DNA from: a virus
IMG/VR virus record: IMGVR_UViG_3300030430_001633
Coordinates: 1-57,909 of that record
Strand: one strand, 5' to 3'
DNA: 57,909 bases
This document shows, in pieces, positions 29,722 to 36,966 of this stretch. The first letter of the stretch is position 1. Every line of letters starts with the position of its first letter. The notes below the pieces were generated by a model. It had not been told where the DNA came from and ran no database searches. It saw only the letters and a program-made list of their open reading frames with translations. Both the position numbers and the translations under genes were made by a program.

Positions 29722-29866
29722 TGCCTTTTACTTTCATCGGTTGCTTACATCTGGCACAAACGGGCCACCTGTTTTTTAAATTACGAAAAGTGACTGTGCG
29801 TGTTGCACCACACTCGCAGGATGCTTCTACTTGTTTATCTAAGTTACTTTCTTTTTCCTGACTCAT
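29690..29866 (-). CDS. 58-residue zinc-ribbon protein upstream of DNA polymerase
   Basis: A gene found by reading the gap. ATG at 29866 has GAGGG seven bases upstream; the stop is at 29690. It overlaps the upstream gene by 23 bases and the polymerase start by 32. Two Cys-x-Cys/Cys-x2-Cys pairs (ASCECGATRT and VCARCKQPMK) form a zinc ribbon. N-terminus MSQEKESNLDKQVEA is charged. Its tight position suggests a role with the polymerase, but no function is known. Confidence 0.6.
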   Translation of the reverse strand: MSQEKESNLDKQVEASCECGATRTVTFRNLKNRWPVCARCKQPMKVKGNAVPPISTAD

Positions 29867-30200
29867 TCTTTACCCTCAGCGACATCTCAGCTTCTACGAG
29901 GAAAAGATACCTGCGTAAATCCCGTATGTCGTCTAGTATACCTTCTTCACGGGTATCTTTAGATATAGCAGCAAACACATCGTAATGGTGTTCGTTTACT
30001 TGCTTTTCTAGCCTGTCCCACTTACGCGCCAGCATCATAAACGCACCCACACCGCCGCGCTGTTTCCAGCTATCGCCGTAAGATTGCTCAGCTTCTTGGA
30101 GCTTTACTGTATCCAAACTAGCAAGAACATCTACTTGCCGGATAATTTCACTGGGTTGGTCTTTCATTTTATCTTTCATGTATTGCTCGTGCCTTTTCAC
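29844..30200 (-). CDS. Conserved phage protein of unknown function
   Basis: A 118-residue, helical, charged protein. The conserved signature is SYGDSWKQRGGVGAFMMLAR, KWDRLEKQVNEHHYDVFAAI, then EEGILDDIRDLRRYLFLVEA. Many phages encode a protein with this G-D-S-W-x-x-R-G-G ... A-R-K-W-D-R pattern near DNA metabolism genes, but its role is not known to me. It overlaps ThyA-like gene by 4 bases upstream. Confidence 0.65.
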   Translation of the reverse strand: MKRHEQYMKDKMKDQPSEIIRQVDVLASLDTVKLQEAEQSYGDSWKQRGGVGAFMMLARKWDRLEKQVNEHHYDVFAAISKDTREEGILDDIRDLRRYLFLVEAEMSLRVKNESGKRK

Positions 30201-31174
30201 CTCAATCTCCTATCTAGCCATTCCATACAAGCCTTACGCCATGCACGGTCACCTATAGAATGAGCATGGTAATATGCGCTTGTATAATTTTTTGCTTTCC
30301 AGCAACGCCAAGATAATCTCATCTGGGCGCAGGTATCACCTAAGTAAGTGTTCTCATATTCCAGCCTATCTATATCTTCAAACCATTCTAGTAATTCTTT
30401 GTCAAAGGTAGAAGGCTCATCAATCAAAGCAGGTGGCGTATATTTCAAGCCGTCTTCACTCAAAGTAAGGTAAGGCTCATATTGCGGCTGCATACCGTCT
30501 AGTTTTTTAAGCACATCTACATATGCGTGTAGATTATTACTGAACTGATAATAGTTACCTATGCCGTATCCAAGCATCCCTGCCATGTATTCTAACAAGA
30601 CAGACATATGCACAGCATTTGCACCAAACGCTCCCCAGATCATATCGTTACTGCGATTGCACACAGTCATATGCAAATCTTCATCGCGCTCCCAAAACAT
30701 AATCTGCGTATTACAGGGATAATCTTTACCATCGTTAGTTTCAACTAAGTCTTGGCGTGGATCCCACATACCAACCACAACTCTGCGATCATTAGGATAA
30801 GTGCTCAACCTAAACAATGCTTTTTGTAACTGATCTTTGCCGAACCAGTTACGCCACCTATATCCATATGCACCGTGAAAAGTCACCCCATCATCGCTGT
30901 AGGTGTTCATCCTGCCGTTAAACTGGCTAATCCAATCCACATCGTTACGCCCTGCCAACATCCACAAGCTCTCCATCAAGTGGAAATACGGGTTAGCATC
31001 GCGCTCATGGTAAAACAGCACTCGCTCACGGCTGTGGGTGTAAGTAGTTGTCACAGGTGTAGGGAACTCTAAGGCAGCACCGTTACGAGTTTGCACCTCT
31101 ACACCACTGCTTTCAATACCTTGCTTGGCTAGATAAAGGGCCTCACTTACCCCACGAGCATTAATTGATTGCAT
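30197..31174 (-). CDS. Thymidylate synthase superfamily enzyme (ThyA-like; dUMP methylase or hydroxymethylase)
   Basis: A 325-residue enzyme of the ThyA fold. The nucleophile is Cys154 in DYPCNTQ. Phosphate and base contacts are in NRSNDMIWGAFGANAVHMSV (Arg174, Asn176, Asp177; Asn186 aligns with E. coli Asn177), followed by YYQFSNNLHAY. Asn186 favours a uracil substrate over cytosine. Members of this superfamily make dTMP, or hydroxymethylate dUMP or dCMP for phage DNA modification; sequence alone does not decide. It sits 58 bases after the glycosyltransferase gene and in the same strand block as the AGPT-Pplase-like gene, which favours a modification role. Confidence 0.78.
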   Translation of the reverse strand: MQSINARGVSEALYLAKQGIESSGVEVQTRNGAALEFPTPVTTTYTHSRERVLFYHERDANPYFHLMESLWMLAGRNDVDWISQFNGRMNTYSDDGVTFHGAYGYRWRNWFGKDQLQKALFRLSTYPNDRRVVVGMWDPRQDLVETNDGKDYPCNTQIMFWERDEDLHMTVCNRSNDMIWGAFGANAVHMSVLLEYMAGMLGYGIGNYYQFSNNLHAYVDVLKKLDGMQPQYEPYLTLSEDGLKYTPPALIDEPSTFDKELLEWFEDIDRLEYENTYLGDTCAQMRLSWRCWKAKNYTSAYYHAHSIGDRAWRKACMEWLDRRLR

Positions 31175-31232
31175 ATAACGCCTCCTCGACGTGCTAAAAG
31201 GTTATGGGCGGGGGTAAGGTACCCTAGCACCC

Positions 31233-32507
31233 CTAAGATGCTCGAGCGGGGTCTGCAGACCTAATGCCGAAAAACTCGAGGTTCTTGTGGCACCTTTGCA
31301 TAGCCAATGTGTCAGGAGTACCTACGCTTAATCCATTCGTATCCATTACTAAGTCAACATACTCTTGTGCTACATTCCGCATATCAAAACGCTTTAGGAG
31401 TTCTAGGTTGTTTTCCTTTATCCTGAGCCACTGGTTCTTATCATGTATGGCTTTATCAATAATATCAGCAAACAGGAAAGGCTGAGCTTCAGCAGGTATT
31501 TGGATGAAGTTTTGCCCTGCCTTAAATATCTCACTGTTTTTCATGCCCCAATCTGTAGCGACAGGTACCGCACCACAGATGATTGCTTCTACAGTAGTCC
31601 GGTTAAAATGTGCGCCGAACTTAGAATACTTTTTACTGTAACTCGGGTCAATCTGTAGCTTGACTGTTTTTAGTATCTCAAACACTTTGTCATTAGTTAC
31701 CGTACCTAAATGCTCCATACCAAAACGCTTGGCTCTGTCCCATATGCGGTCGCCAGTTTCATCAAAGTATTTTGGTTTGCACTTATCTGGGCTAGTCATG
31801 TAGCGGTACTCAATGCCTTCTCCACCAATGAGCTTGCGCTCACTGTTGGTCATATATCTTATGGCACGAACTAATGTGTCTACACGCTTCCAAGCCTTAA
31901 ATACTTGGATAGCTGCAAACCCATCACGTTTTTCAAAGTCAGTCCAACCATCGGCACCGCTTATATCAAAAGGGTTAACAATCAACTTGCGCGGTATGGG
32001 CAGCATGTCGCCAGAGTGCATGGCAGATTCATGAACGCAGACTGCCGCATGAAAGTTGTGCTTTTGGTAGATCAAATGCGGGTAAAGCTCAGGCAGGTTA
32101 CCATCATGAATGATGGCTATGTTTTTACTGCCGTGGTCGTACAAATCTAGCCAATCTTGGACATCCTTATTTTCCTTATTCAAGGTTGGCACAGGGATGT
32201 GCCACAGCACGGCGTCATACTTGCTGCACTTCTGCTTAAACATATCCCTTTGGTATTTTGATTTGTACGGAACTTTAGGCATTCCTACCCAACCCCTAGC
32301 TTGATGGTGGGGGTATCCGGTGCCTACCTTACGGTATTGATCAAAGTTTTTAGGAGGTGTAAACCTACCGATTATTTTTTCTTTAGGCACGAGCATGGTA
32401 AAGTCAACCTCGTGGCCTAATTCTTTTAAACCTTTTGCAAGATACTCTGCGTGGTTAATTATCCCACCATAATCCTGTATCTGATACATTGTCATAAGAA
32501 ACTTCAT
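31233..32507 (-). CDS. GT-B glycosyltransferase, GT4-like
   Basis: A 424-residue protein with the two Rossmann domains of the GT-B fold. The N-terminal domain shows YQIQDYGGIINHAEYLAKGL. The C-terminal donor-binding domain shows FAAIQVFKAWKRVDTLVRAI near residue 200 and a FNRTTVEAIICGAVPVATDW motif near 320, the usual donor-site loop. The sugar donor and acceptor are unknown. Its start overlaps the AGPT-Pplase-like gene by 4 bases, and the ThyA-like gene follows. Modification of bases in phage DNA, or of a cell-surface glycan, are the alternatives; the context favours DNA. Confidence 0.75.
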   Translation of the reverse strand: MKFLMTMYQIQDYGGIINHAEYLAKGLKELGHEVDFTMLVPKEKIIGRFTPPKNFDQYRKVGTGYPHHQARGWVGMPKVPYKSKYQRDMFKQKCSKYDAVLWHIPVPTLNKENKDVQDWLDLYDHGSKNIAIIHDGNLPELYPHLIYQKHNFHAAVCVHESAMHSGDMLPIPRKLIVNPFDISGADGWTDFEKRDGFAAIQVFKAWKRVDTLVRAIRYMTNSERKLIGGEGIEYRYMTSPDKCKPKYFDETGDRIWDRAKRFGMEHLGTVTNDKVFEILKTVKLQIDPSYSKKYSKFGAHFNRTTVEAIICGAVPVATDWGMKNSEIFKAGQNFIQIPAEAQPFLFADIIDKAIHDKNQWLRIKENNLELLKRFDMRNVAQEYVDLVMDTNGLSVGTPDTLAMQRCHKNLEFFGIRSADPARAS

Positions 32508-33400
32508 TCTACGGCTCCTTGTGGTACTTCATTAAATAAGTCTGGCTTGTAGACGCTACGCGGTCGCCCTTGGCCTAACCTTACACGTTCGTACTTGTCC
32601 CATTCGCATAAGCTATGTTCAATAGTACGCATATCCACTTGATCAAGTGGCACATGGGGCATGATGTAAAACGGGGCCGTTGATAACAACTTACGCATGA
32701 AGTCATTTGCCACAGCTTGCGTCATACCTTTTTTAAGAGGGTTACCTAATATTCGGTTTAGTCCTCGTATAGCTCCCGGCCCAGCGTTCGCCCAGCTATT
32801 ACGGTCTTTTGCCGATGATAGTACAGGCGTGTAATTGAGGTCCGTAACGACCTCGTATGACATAAAACCTCCCCCTCCCCATCCCCGATAGGCACCCATC
32901 GCCTCATGTAAGGCTTGGAGCGACTGCGTGGTTTGGGCAATCTGCGCCAACGCTTCTTTGTTTTCCCAGATAGGGGCAAGAAAATGGTCAACCACTACCT
33001 CTGACTTTGGTAACTTGAGTCCTTGGTTAGTGATTATATATGCACCAGTAAACGTCCGTAAGCCCTGTTCAATGCGAGAGTTTATCAGGTCTTTAGTAAA
33101 TGTCGGGTTAAACTCTTGCGACCAGCCGTGTTGCTCGGCAAACTCACTGGTGCCAATCATACGAAACAAACAACAATTAAATATAATCTCACCGTGGGGA
33201 CGGTTGTGGTTAGGGTCTGTCCAGTTTTCCCGCATCCACACAGTAACCCTATCGTTCTCACGGAACGGGTTTGTAAATTTAAACTCTTGTAAGATGGGGT
33301 CATCTGTCCATGGAGCAGAAGCACCCGACCTCCTGCGTAGGTAGATCGAGTGCCTCTCATTAATCCACCCGAAGTAACTTTCTATAGCTTCGGTGAGCAT
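32504..33400 (-). CDS. AGPT-Pplase/5-hmdU DNA kinase-like protein (DNA glycosylase superfamily)
   Basis: A 298-residue helical protein. The N-terminal signature RRRSGASAPWTDDPILQEFK followed by FTNPFRENDRVTVWMRENW (residues 22-60) is what I recall for the alpha-glutamyl/putrescinyl thymine pyrophosphorylase clades. These proteins are related to DNA glycosylases and act on 5-hydroxymethyluracil in DNA, adding phosphate or pyrophosphate so the base can be further modified. Later conserved parts are IIFNCCLFRMIGTSEFAEQH, FTGAYIIT and AMGAYRGWGGGGFMSYEVVT. The adjacent glycosyltransferase and ThyA-like gene fit a hypermodification pathway. Enzyme activity is not established here. Confidence 0.72.
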   Translation of the reverse strand: MLTEAIESYFGWINERHSIYLRRRSGASAPWTDDPILQEFKFTNPFRENDRVTVWMRENWTDPNHNRPHGEIIFNCCLFRMIGTSEFAEQHGWSQEFNPTFTKDLINSRIEQGLRTFTGAYIITNQGLKLPKSEVVVDHFLAPIWENKEALAQIAQTTQSLQALHEAMGAYRGWGGGGFMSYEVVTDLNYTPVLSSAKDRNSWANAGPGAIRGLNRILGNPLKKGMTQAVANDFMRKLLSTAPFYIMPHVPLDQVDMRTIEHSLCEWDKYERVRLGQGRPRSVYKPDLFNEVPQGAVE

Positions 33401-33403
33401 ACG

Positions 33404-33985
33404 TTACTCCTCTAGCTCAATAACACCAGCTTTCAAAGCCAGCTTAATATCTACACCGCATCCTGGAGCAGGTGTCAGTGCGCGAAGTTTAGCCATCGCT
33501 TCACCAACAGTGGCACTCTCCATAATAACTTTCATATTACGGTAACGATTAGTGCCTTCACGGGCGGTGGGTGCATCCATCAGCACCTTAATCTTGGCCT
33601 CGTTATTAAAACGTGGGCGTGTCTGCTTTTTCTTCTCAGTAACTACAGGGGCAGGAGCTTCATTCACTACCTGTGCAACTTCAGACATACTTGTCTCCTC
33701 TTGGGGTTTCCATAGTTTGGCCTTTTTCACTACCACTGTGTGAACATAGTCGGCCGCTTGCTGGTGGGAAACGAATGTAACGTCCCCACATAAACAGGTA
33801 GCTATCTCATATAACTCTTCTAACGAGCAAAAATCAACTAGCTGCCTGTGGGAATCACCATTGTAAATAATGCTATACTCATTTACAGCGTCACACGGCT
33901 TCATAGATTCCAGTGTGTGAAACTTATAAATCGTGTAAGCAGGGCCAGCACTTCCTGGGATACCCTCACAAATAGCATAGAACAT
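33404..33985 (-). CDS. Two-part hypothetical protein with an internal start
   Basis: A 193-residue protein. The N-terminal half (MFYAICEGIPGSAGPAYTIY; a Cys-rich LYEIATCLCGDVTF) looks like one small domain. The C-terminal half (residues 100-193, MSEVAQVVNEAPAPVVTEKK, ARFNN-like basic part, GVDIKLALKAGVIELEE) resembles a separately encoded phage protein family ending in I-x-x-A-L-x-x-G-x-I. An AGAGGAG six bases before Met100 (33688) suggests a second in-frame product of 94 residues. First gene of the modification operon; AGAAAGGGAG leader before the ATG. Function unknown. Confidence 0.55.
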   Translation of the reverse strand: MFYAICEGIPGSAGPAYTIYKFHTLESMKPCDAVNEYSIIYNGDSHRQLVDFCSLEELYEIATCLCGDVTFVSHQQAADYVHTVVVKKAKLWKPQEETSMSEVAQVVNEAPAPVVTEKKKQTRPRFNNEAKIKVLMDAPTAREGTNRYRNMKVIMESATVGEAMAKLRALTPAPGCGVDIKLALKAGVIELEE

Positions 33986-34005
33986 TTACGTCTCCCTTTC
34001 TATGG

Positions 34006-34043
34006 AAAATGGCATGGTTCATTCTACTTAATGAACCATGCCA
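34006..34043 (-). terminator. Hairpin terminator after the DUF932 gene
   Basis: A perfect 14-bp inverted repeat (TGGCATGGTTCATT / AATGAACCATGCCA, 34010-34023 and 34030-34043) with a 6-base loop, followed on the minus strand by TTTT. It lies 21 bases after the DUF932 stop codon and just before the leader of the gene at 33404. Confidence 0.65.
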
Positions 34044-34064
34044 CGACAAGAACTACTTTGTCAA

Positions 34065-35093
34065 TTAGGCAGCTTTGGCATACTCCAAAGCCTTTGTCAG
34101 TGCCTTGCGTTTAGTATTGGCACCCTGCCCGAACCAAGCGGAATGCAACGCATTACCCTCAGCTTGCGAACGCTTTTGGTGATCCACCACATACGTTACC
34201 GCATTGAGCGCACCCCACCATGTCCCTTTAGCAGAACTCATGCTGGCTCCTGGACTGGTGTGCAGGGCGTCATTTACAAGTTCGGCCGTGCGCTTGAACT
34301 CATCGCGCAGGGGTGGCAGGTCATCGCTGTTGCCAGCTTTGGCTCGCTCAATCAGCAGTTTTGGTTGGAACAACTCAGCAATGAAGTTATCTACATCAAA
34401 CTCCTTTGCTCGCTTTTTAGCCAAGAACTCAGACTGCTCCTTGAACTGCTGCATTTGCTGACCGCTAATACCCAAAGCCTCTTCAGCAGCCTTGTGTATT
34501 TCCTCATCAAACATTTGCAGGTGCAGCACACGGAAGCGGTTGCCATCCATGTTCATAGCTTGGGTGAGAGTGTTGTTACACACAACACGGATGGGGGTAA
34601 ACATAATAGTCATTGCTTTACCCACTTGGTGACTGTTGTTCAAGAGTAGGTAACCCTTAACCTCATCATCACCACCGAGGCTAAACTTATCGGTGAGCTT
34701 TGCCAGCCCCCAAATATCTTTACCCTCTTTTAAACTACCCGCTGTTTCCATGGTCATCTGACCTGCATCGGTGAACTTTTTAAAGAAGTCCATAACCTCA
34801 GCATTTTGGAACGGGACGTAACCCTCACCGCAATGTGAGAGCACTTTGTTATCGCTGTCGCGTACCAAGAAGTATGCGTCAGGTGCGCGTATAAACCCTG
34901 CTTCACCAGTGGGGTCCACAATGTTCCAGCAATCAGGCTTGTCAACTGTATACGCTGGACGCTTGCTAACATCCCAATCAAGGCCAGCAGCTACCAGCAT
35001 TTCTTGGGGGGACATATTGCCGTCAACAGGTGTTCCTACGCTGTGCCAAGGAACCTCTCCAGCATATGCCATAGTCTCAACCATATGTGCCAT
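34065..35093 (-). CDS. DUF932 phage/plasmid-type protein
   Basis: A 342-residue protein of the DUF932 family found on phages and plasmids. Identifying parts: PWHSVGTPVDGNMSPQEMLV near residue 14, WDVSKRPAYTV, EGYVPFQNAEVMDFFKKFTD around 90-110, ETAGSLKEGKDIWGLAKL, IRVVCNNTLTQAMN near 170, and a helical C-terminus. The family has no firm biochemical role, though association with plasmid and phage replication regions is common. Leader CTCATAGAAAGGAG precedes the start. Confidence 0.75.
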   Translation of the reverse strand: MAHMVETMAYAGEVPWHSVGTPVDGNMSPQEMLVAAGLDWDVSKRPAYTVDKPDCWNIVDPTGEAGFIRAPDAYFLVRDSDNKVLSHCGEGYVPFQNAEVMDFFKKFTDAGQMTMETAGSLKEGKDIWGLAKLTDKFSLGGDDEVKGYLLLNNSHQVGKAMTIMFTPIRVVCNNTLTQAMNMDGNRFRVLHLQMFDEEIHKAAEEALGISGQQMQQFKEQSEFLAKKRAKEFDVDNFIAELFQPKLLIERAKAGNSDDLPPLRDEFKRTAELVNDALHTSPGASMSSAKGTWWGALNAVTYVVDHQKRSQAEGNALHSAWFGQGANTKRKALTKALEYAKAA

Positions 35094-35114
35094 AATATTA
35101 CTCCTTTCTATGAG

Positions 35115-35375
35115 CTACTGTGTAGGCATGGTTACAGATGGCAGGTCATTGAAAGTTTCGTAAGAAACATCAAGCCATACCTTTTTGGTTGGAGCCACCA
35201 TTAGCTCCAGCCGAACTTCCTGTTCGTTGTGGTCCATAGAAAACACAACAGGAAATTTAGTGTCGTCATCGAGTGACGTAATGAAATCGTTGTTGAGCGA
35301 ACGGTTGCGGTTGTTTAGTATCGCATCATTGTTAGCTTCAATCAACGACTGTTTAGTAAAGTAACTTACTATCAC
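35115..35375 (-). CDS. Small hypothetical protein, GTG start
   Basis: An 86-residue protein reading (M)IVSYFTKQSLIEANND from a GTG at 35375, with AGAAAGGAG six bases upstream. An ATG at 35396 is in frame but lies within the ribosome site itself, so it is rejected. Mostly beta-rich C-terminus (KFPVVFSMDHNEQEVRLELM). Function unknown. Confidence 0.5.
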   Translation of the reverse strand: MIVSYFTKQSLIEANNDAILNNRNRSLNNDFITSLDDDTKFPVVFSMDHNEQEVRLELMVAPTKKVWLDVSYETFNDLPSVTMPTQ

Positions 35376-35431
35376 GGCAAACTCCTTTCTGTGCATTACC
35401 GTTACCTAAACTTACCCCCCACCATTTACAT

Positions 35432-35450
35432 TGATAACTCTTTTGTTATC
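35432..35450. promoter_or_regulatory. Palindromic operator-like element
   Basis: Plus strand TGATAACTCTTTTGTTATC. It matches the element at 24123-24141 in 18 of 19 positions. GATAAC and GTTATC arms flank a 6-base spacer. It overlaps the stop codon of the UvrD-like helicase and lies upstream of the leader of the gene at 35115-35375. No TGGCATA box follows here, unlike at 24.1 kb. Confidence 0.55.
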
Positions 35451-36966
35451 CACTGGGTAGAGCATAACCCTGACTAAACATAGGGTGTATCAAATGCAGG
35501 GTATCGGTAGCTCTAGTCAAGCCAACGTAAAACACTCTAGCTTCATCATCTGTATGGGTGTCTATTTTACGCCACATACTATATGGCCTACGCATAGTAT
35601 CAGTTAAGAGCATCACGTTAGTTGCTTGCGCCCCTTTAGCTGAGTGGATAGTAGATATCCTTATGCGGGGTGTTGCTGTCAGGCTTTCACCTTTTCTTAA
35701 ACAAGCCTTTATGTAAGTGCGGTCTCTTTCATTTATCTTGCCTAGCCCAATATCCCAAGGCTGACTGTGCAATAATCCATGGTCTCTTTGTAATTCTTCA
35801 AGGCTGTAAAAACTAGAATCATCACCATTCGGCATAGTTTTAAATCCGTATGCCACCTGTGAGTTTAGCAGCATATGCTTGTAGACTAACCTCACTTGCT
35901 CAGAACTCAGGCGGTTGCCATCTCGCAAATGTTCCCAATACCGCACAGCTTCTAAGACTTTACTGTCTATACTTGTTGAACCATTATAAATGTACAGGTG
36001 TCCTCGGCGGCGCACCTCTTCTTCTATTTGTTGCGCCCCACGAGTAGTGCGGCTCATCAACAACCAGTCACCTGAACTGAGGTCAACCTCTTCGGAGTGG
36101 CGATGCCAAAAGATATAACCATCACCTTTTTTGGGTTCAAAAATTTTGTCCCGCCTTCCTACGATTCTTTTTATAACTTTGTGGCTAAGTGCGTGATGCA
36201 AGGAGGGGATGCGGTAGGACTTATCCAAGAGGGTAACTTCCCCCTGCAATCCTACAAAATGGTCTACGTCTGCGCCAGCATAACGGAATATGGCTTGGTC
36301 ATCATCTCCCGCCACATAGCATTCACGGCTATTTTTCTCTAGCAGATTCACCATTTCCCATTGCAGGGGTGATAAATCCTGTGCTTCATCTATAAATACT
36401 ACTTCTAAACGTGGGCAGAGTTCTTGGTCTACAAAAGTTTCTAACATCCCTGCGTAATCTTGTAAGCCATAGGCTTTTTTCCAGTGCCGTAATCCTCGGT
36501 CTACATACTCAACGCGTGACCAATCTGTTTTGAGTGGCACATTACTCTGGTTATAAACTTGACGTAACGGCTGTCTCATAATACGAGACACATTTATAAT
36601 CTCTAAAAACTTATCCCCATATCCAAAGTCCTTGTACGGCCCCTGCTCTGTTGGGGTGCCGCCATAAAACTTTCCTATCTTTAACCAATCAGCGACCTCT
36701 TGGTATTTTTCTGAGGTCATTACCTGTGAGTGGTTTAAGCCAGACATTAGGAACCCCAAGCTATGCAGGGTGCGAAAGTATGGGAGCTCTTTTTTAGTTA
36801 AGTTGAACTTTTCACAGGCACGGTCTATGGCTTCCATAGCTGCCCTACGGGTAAAGGCAAAGTAACCGATGCGGTCTGGTGGCACTCCAGATTGCATATA
36901 TTGTTCAACTAAATGAAGGAGCCTAGTTGTTTTGCCTGTTCCCGGAGGTCCTAGTACGATATGCAC
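35446..36966 (-). CDS. Superfamily 1 DNA helicase, UvrD/Rep-like
   Basis: A 506-residue ATP-dependent helicase. Motif I GPPGTGKT (6-13), Ia-like FAFTRRAAMEAI, motif II VVFIDEAQD (189-197), motif III YVAGDDDQAIFRYAG (217-231), motif IV-like LDKSYRIP, motif V ISTIHSAKGAQATNVML and motif VI YVGLTRATDTLHLI are all present, so it is complete but shorter than E. coli UvrD (720 residues). It begins at GTG overlapping the primase stop (TAGTG). As no DnaB-type helicase was found, it may unwind at the fork or aid recombination. Confidence 0.87.
   Translation of the reverse strand: MHIVLGPPGTGKTTRLLHLVEQYMQSGVPPDRIGYFAFTRRAAMEAIDRACEKFNLTKKELPYFRTLHSLGFLMSGLNHSQVMTSEKYQEVADWLKIGKFYGGTPTEQGPYKDFGYGDKFLEIINVSRIMRQPLRQVYNQSNVPLKTDWSRVEYVDRGLRHWKKAYGLQDYAGMLETFVDQELCPRLEVVFIDEAQDLSPLQWEMVNLLEKNSRECYVAGDDDQAIFRYAGADVDHFVGLQGEVTLLDKSYRIPSLHHALSHKVIKRIVGRRDKIFEPKKGDGYIFWHRHSEEVDLSSGDWLLMSRTTRGAQQIEEEVRRRGHLYIYNGSTSIDSKVLEAVRYWEHLRDGNRLSSEQVRLVYKHMLLNSQVAYGFKTMPNGDDSSFYSLEELQRDHGLLHSQPWDIGLGKINERDRTYIKACLRKGESLTATPRIRISTIHSAKGAQATNVMLLTDTMRRPYSMWRKIDTHTDDEARVFYVGLTRATDTLHLIHPMFSQGYALPSG

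Noticed and set aside
34038-34649. Plus-strand 203-codon frame opposite the DUF932 gene
   Set aside because: Entirely inside a well-supported DUF932 gene and without a ribosome site or known motif; a shadow frame.
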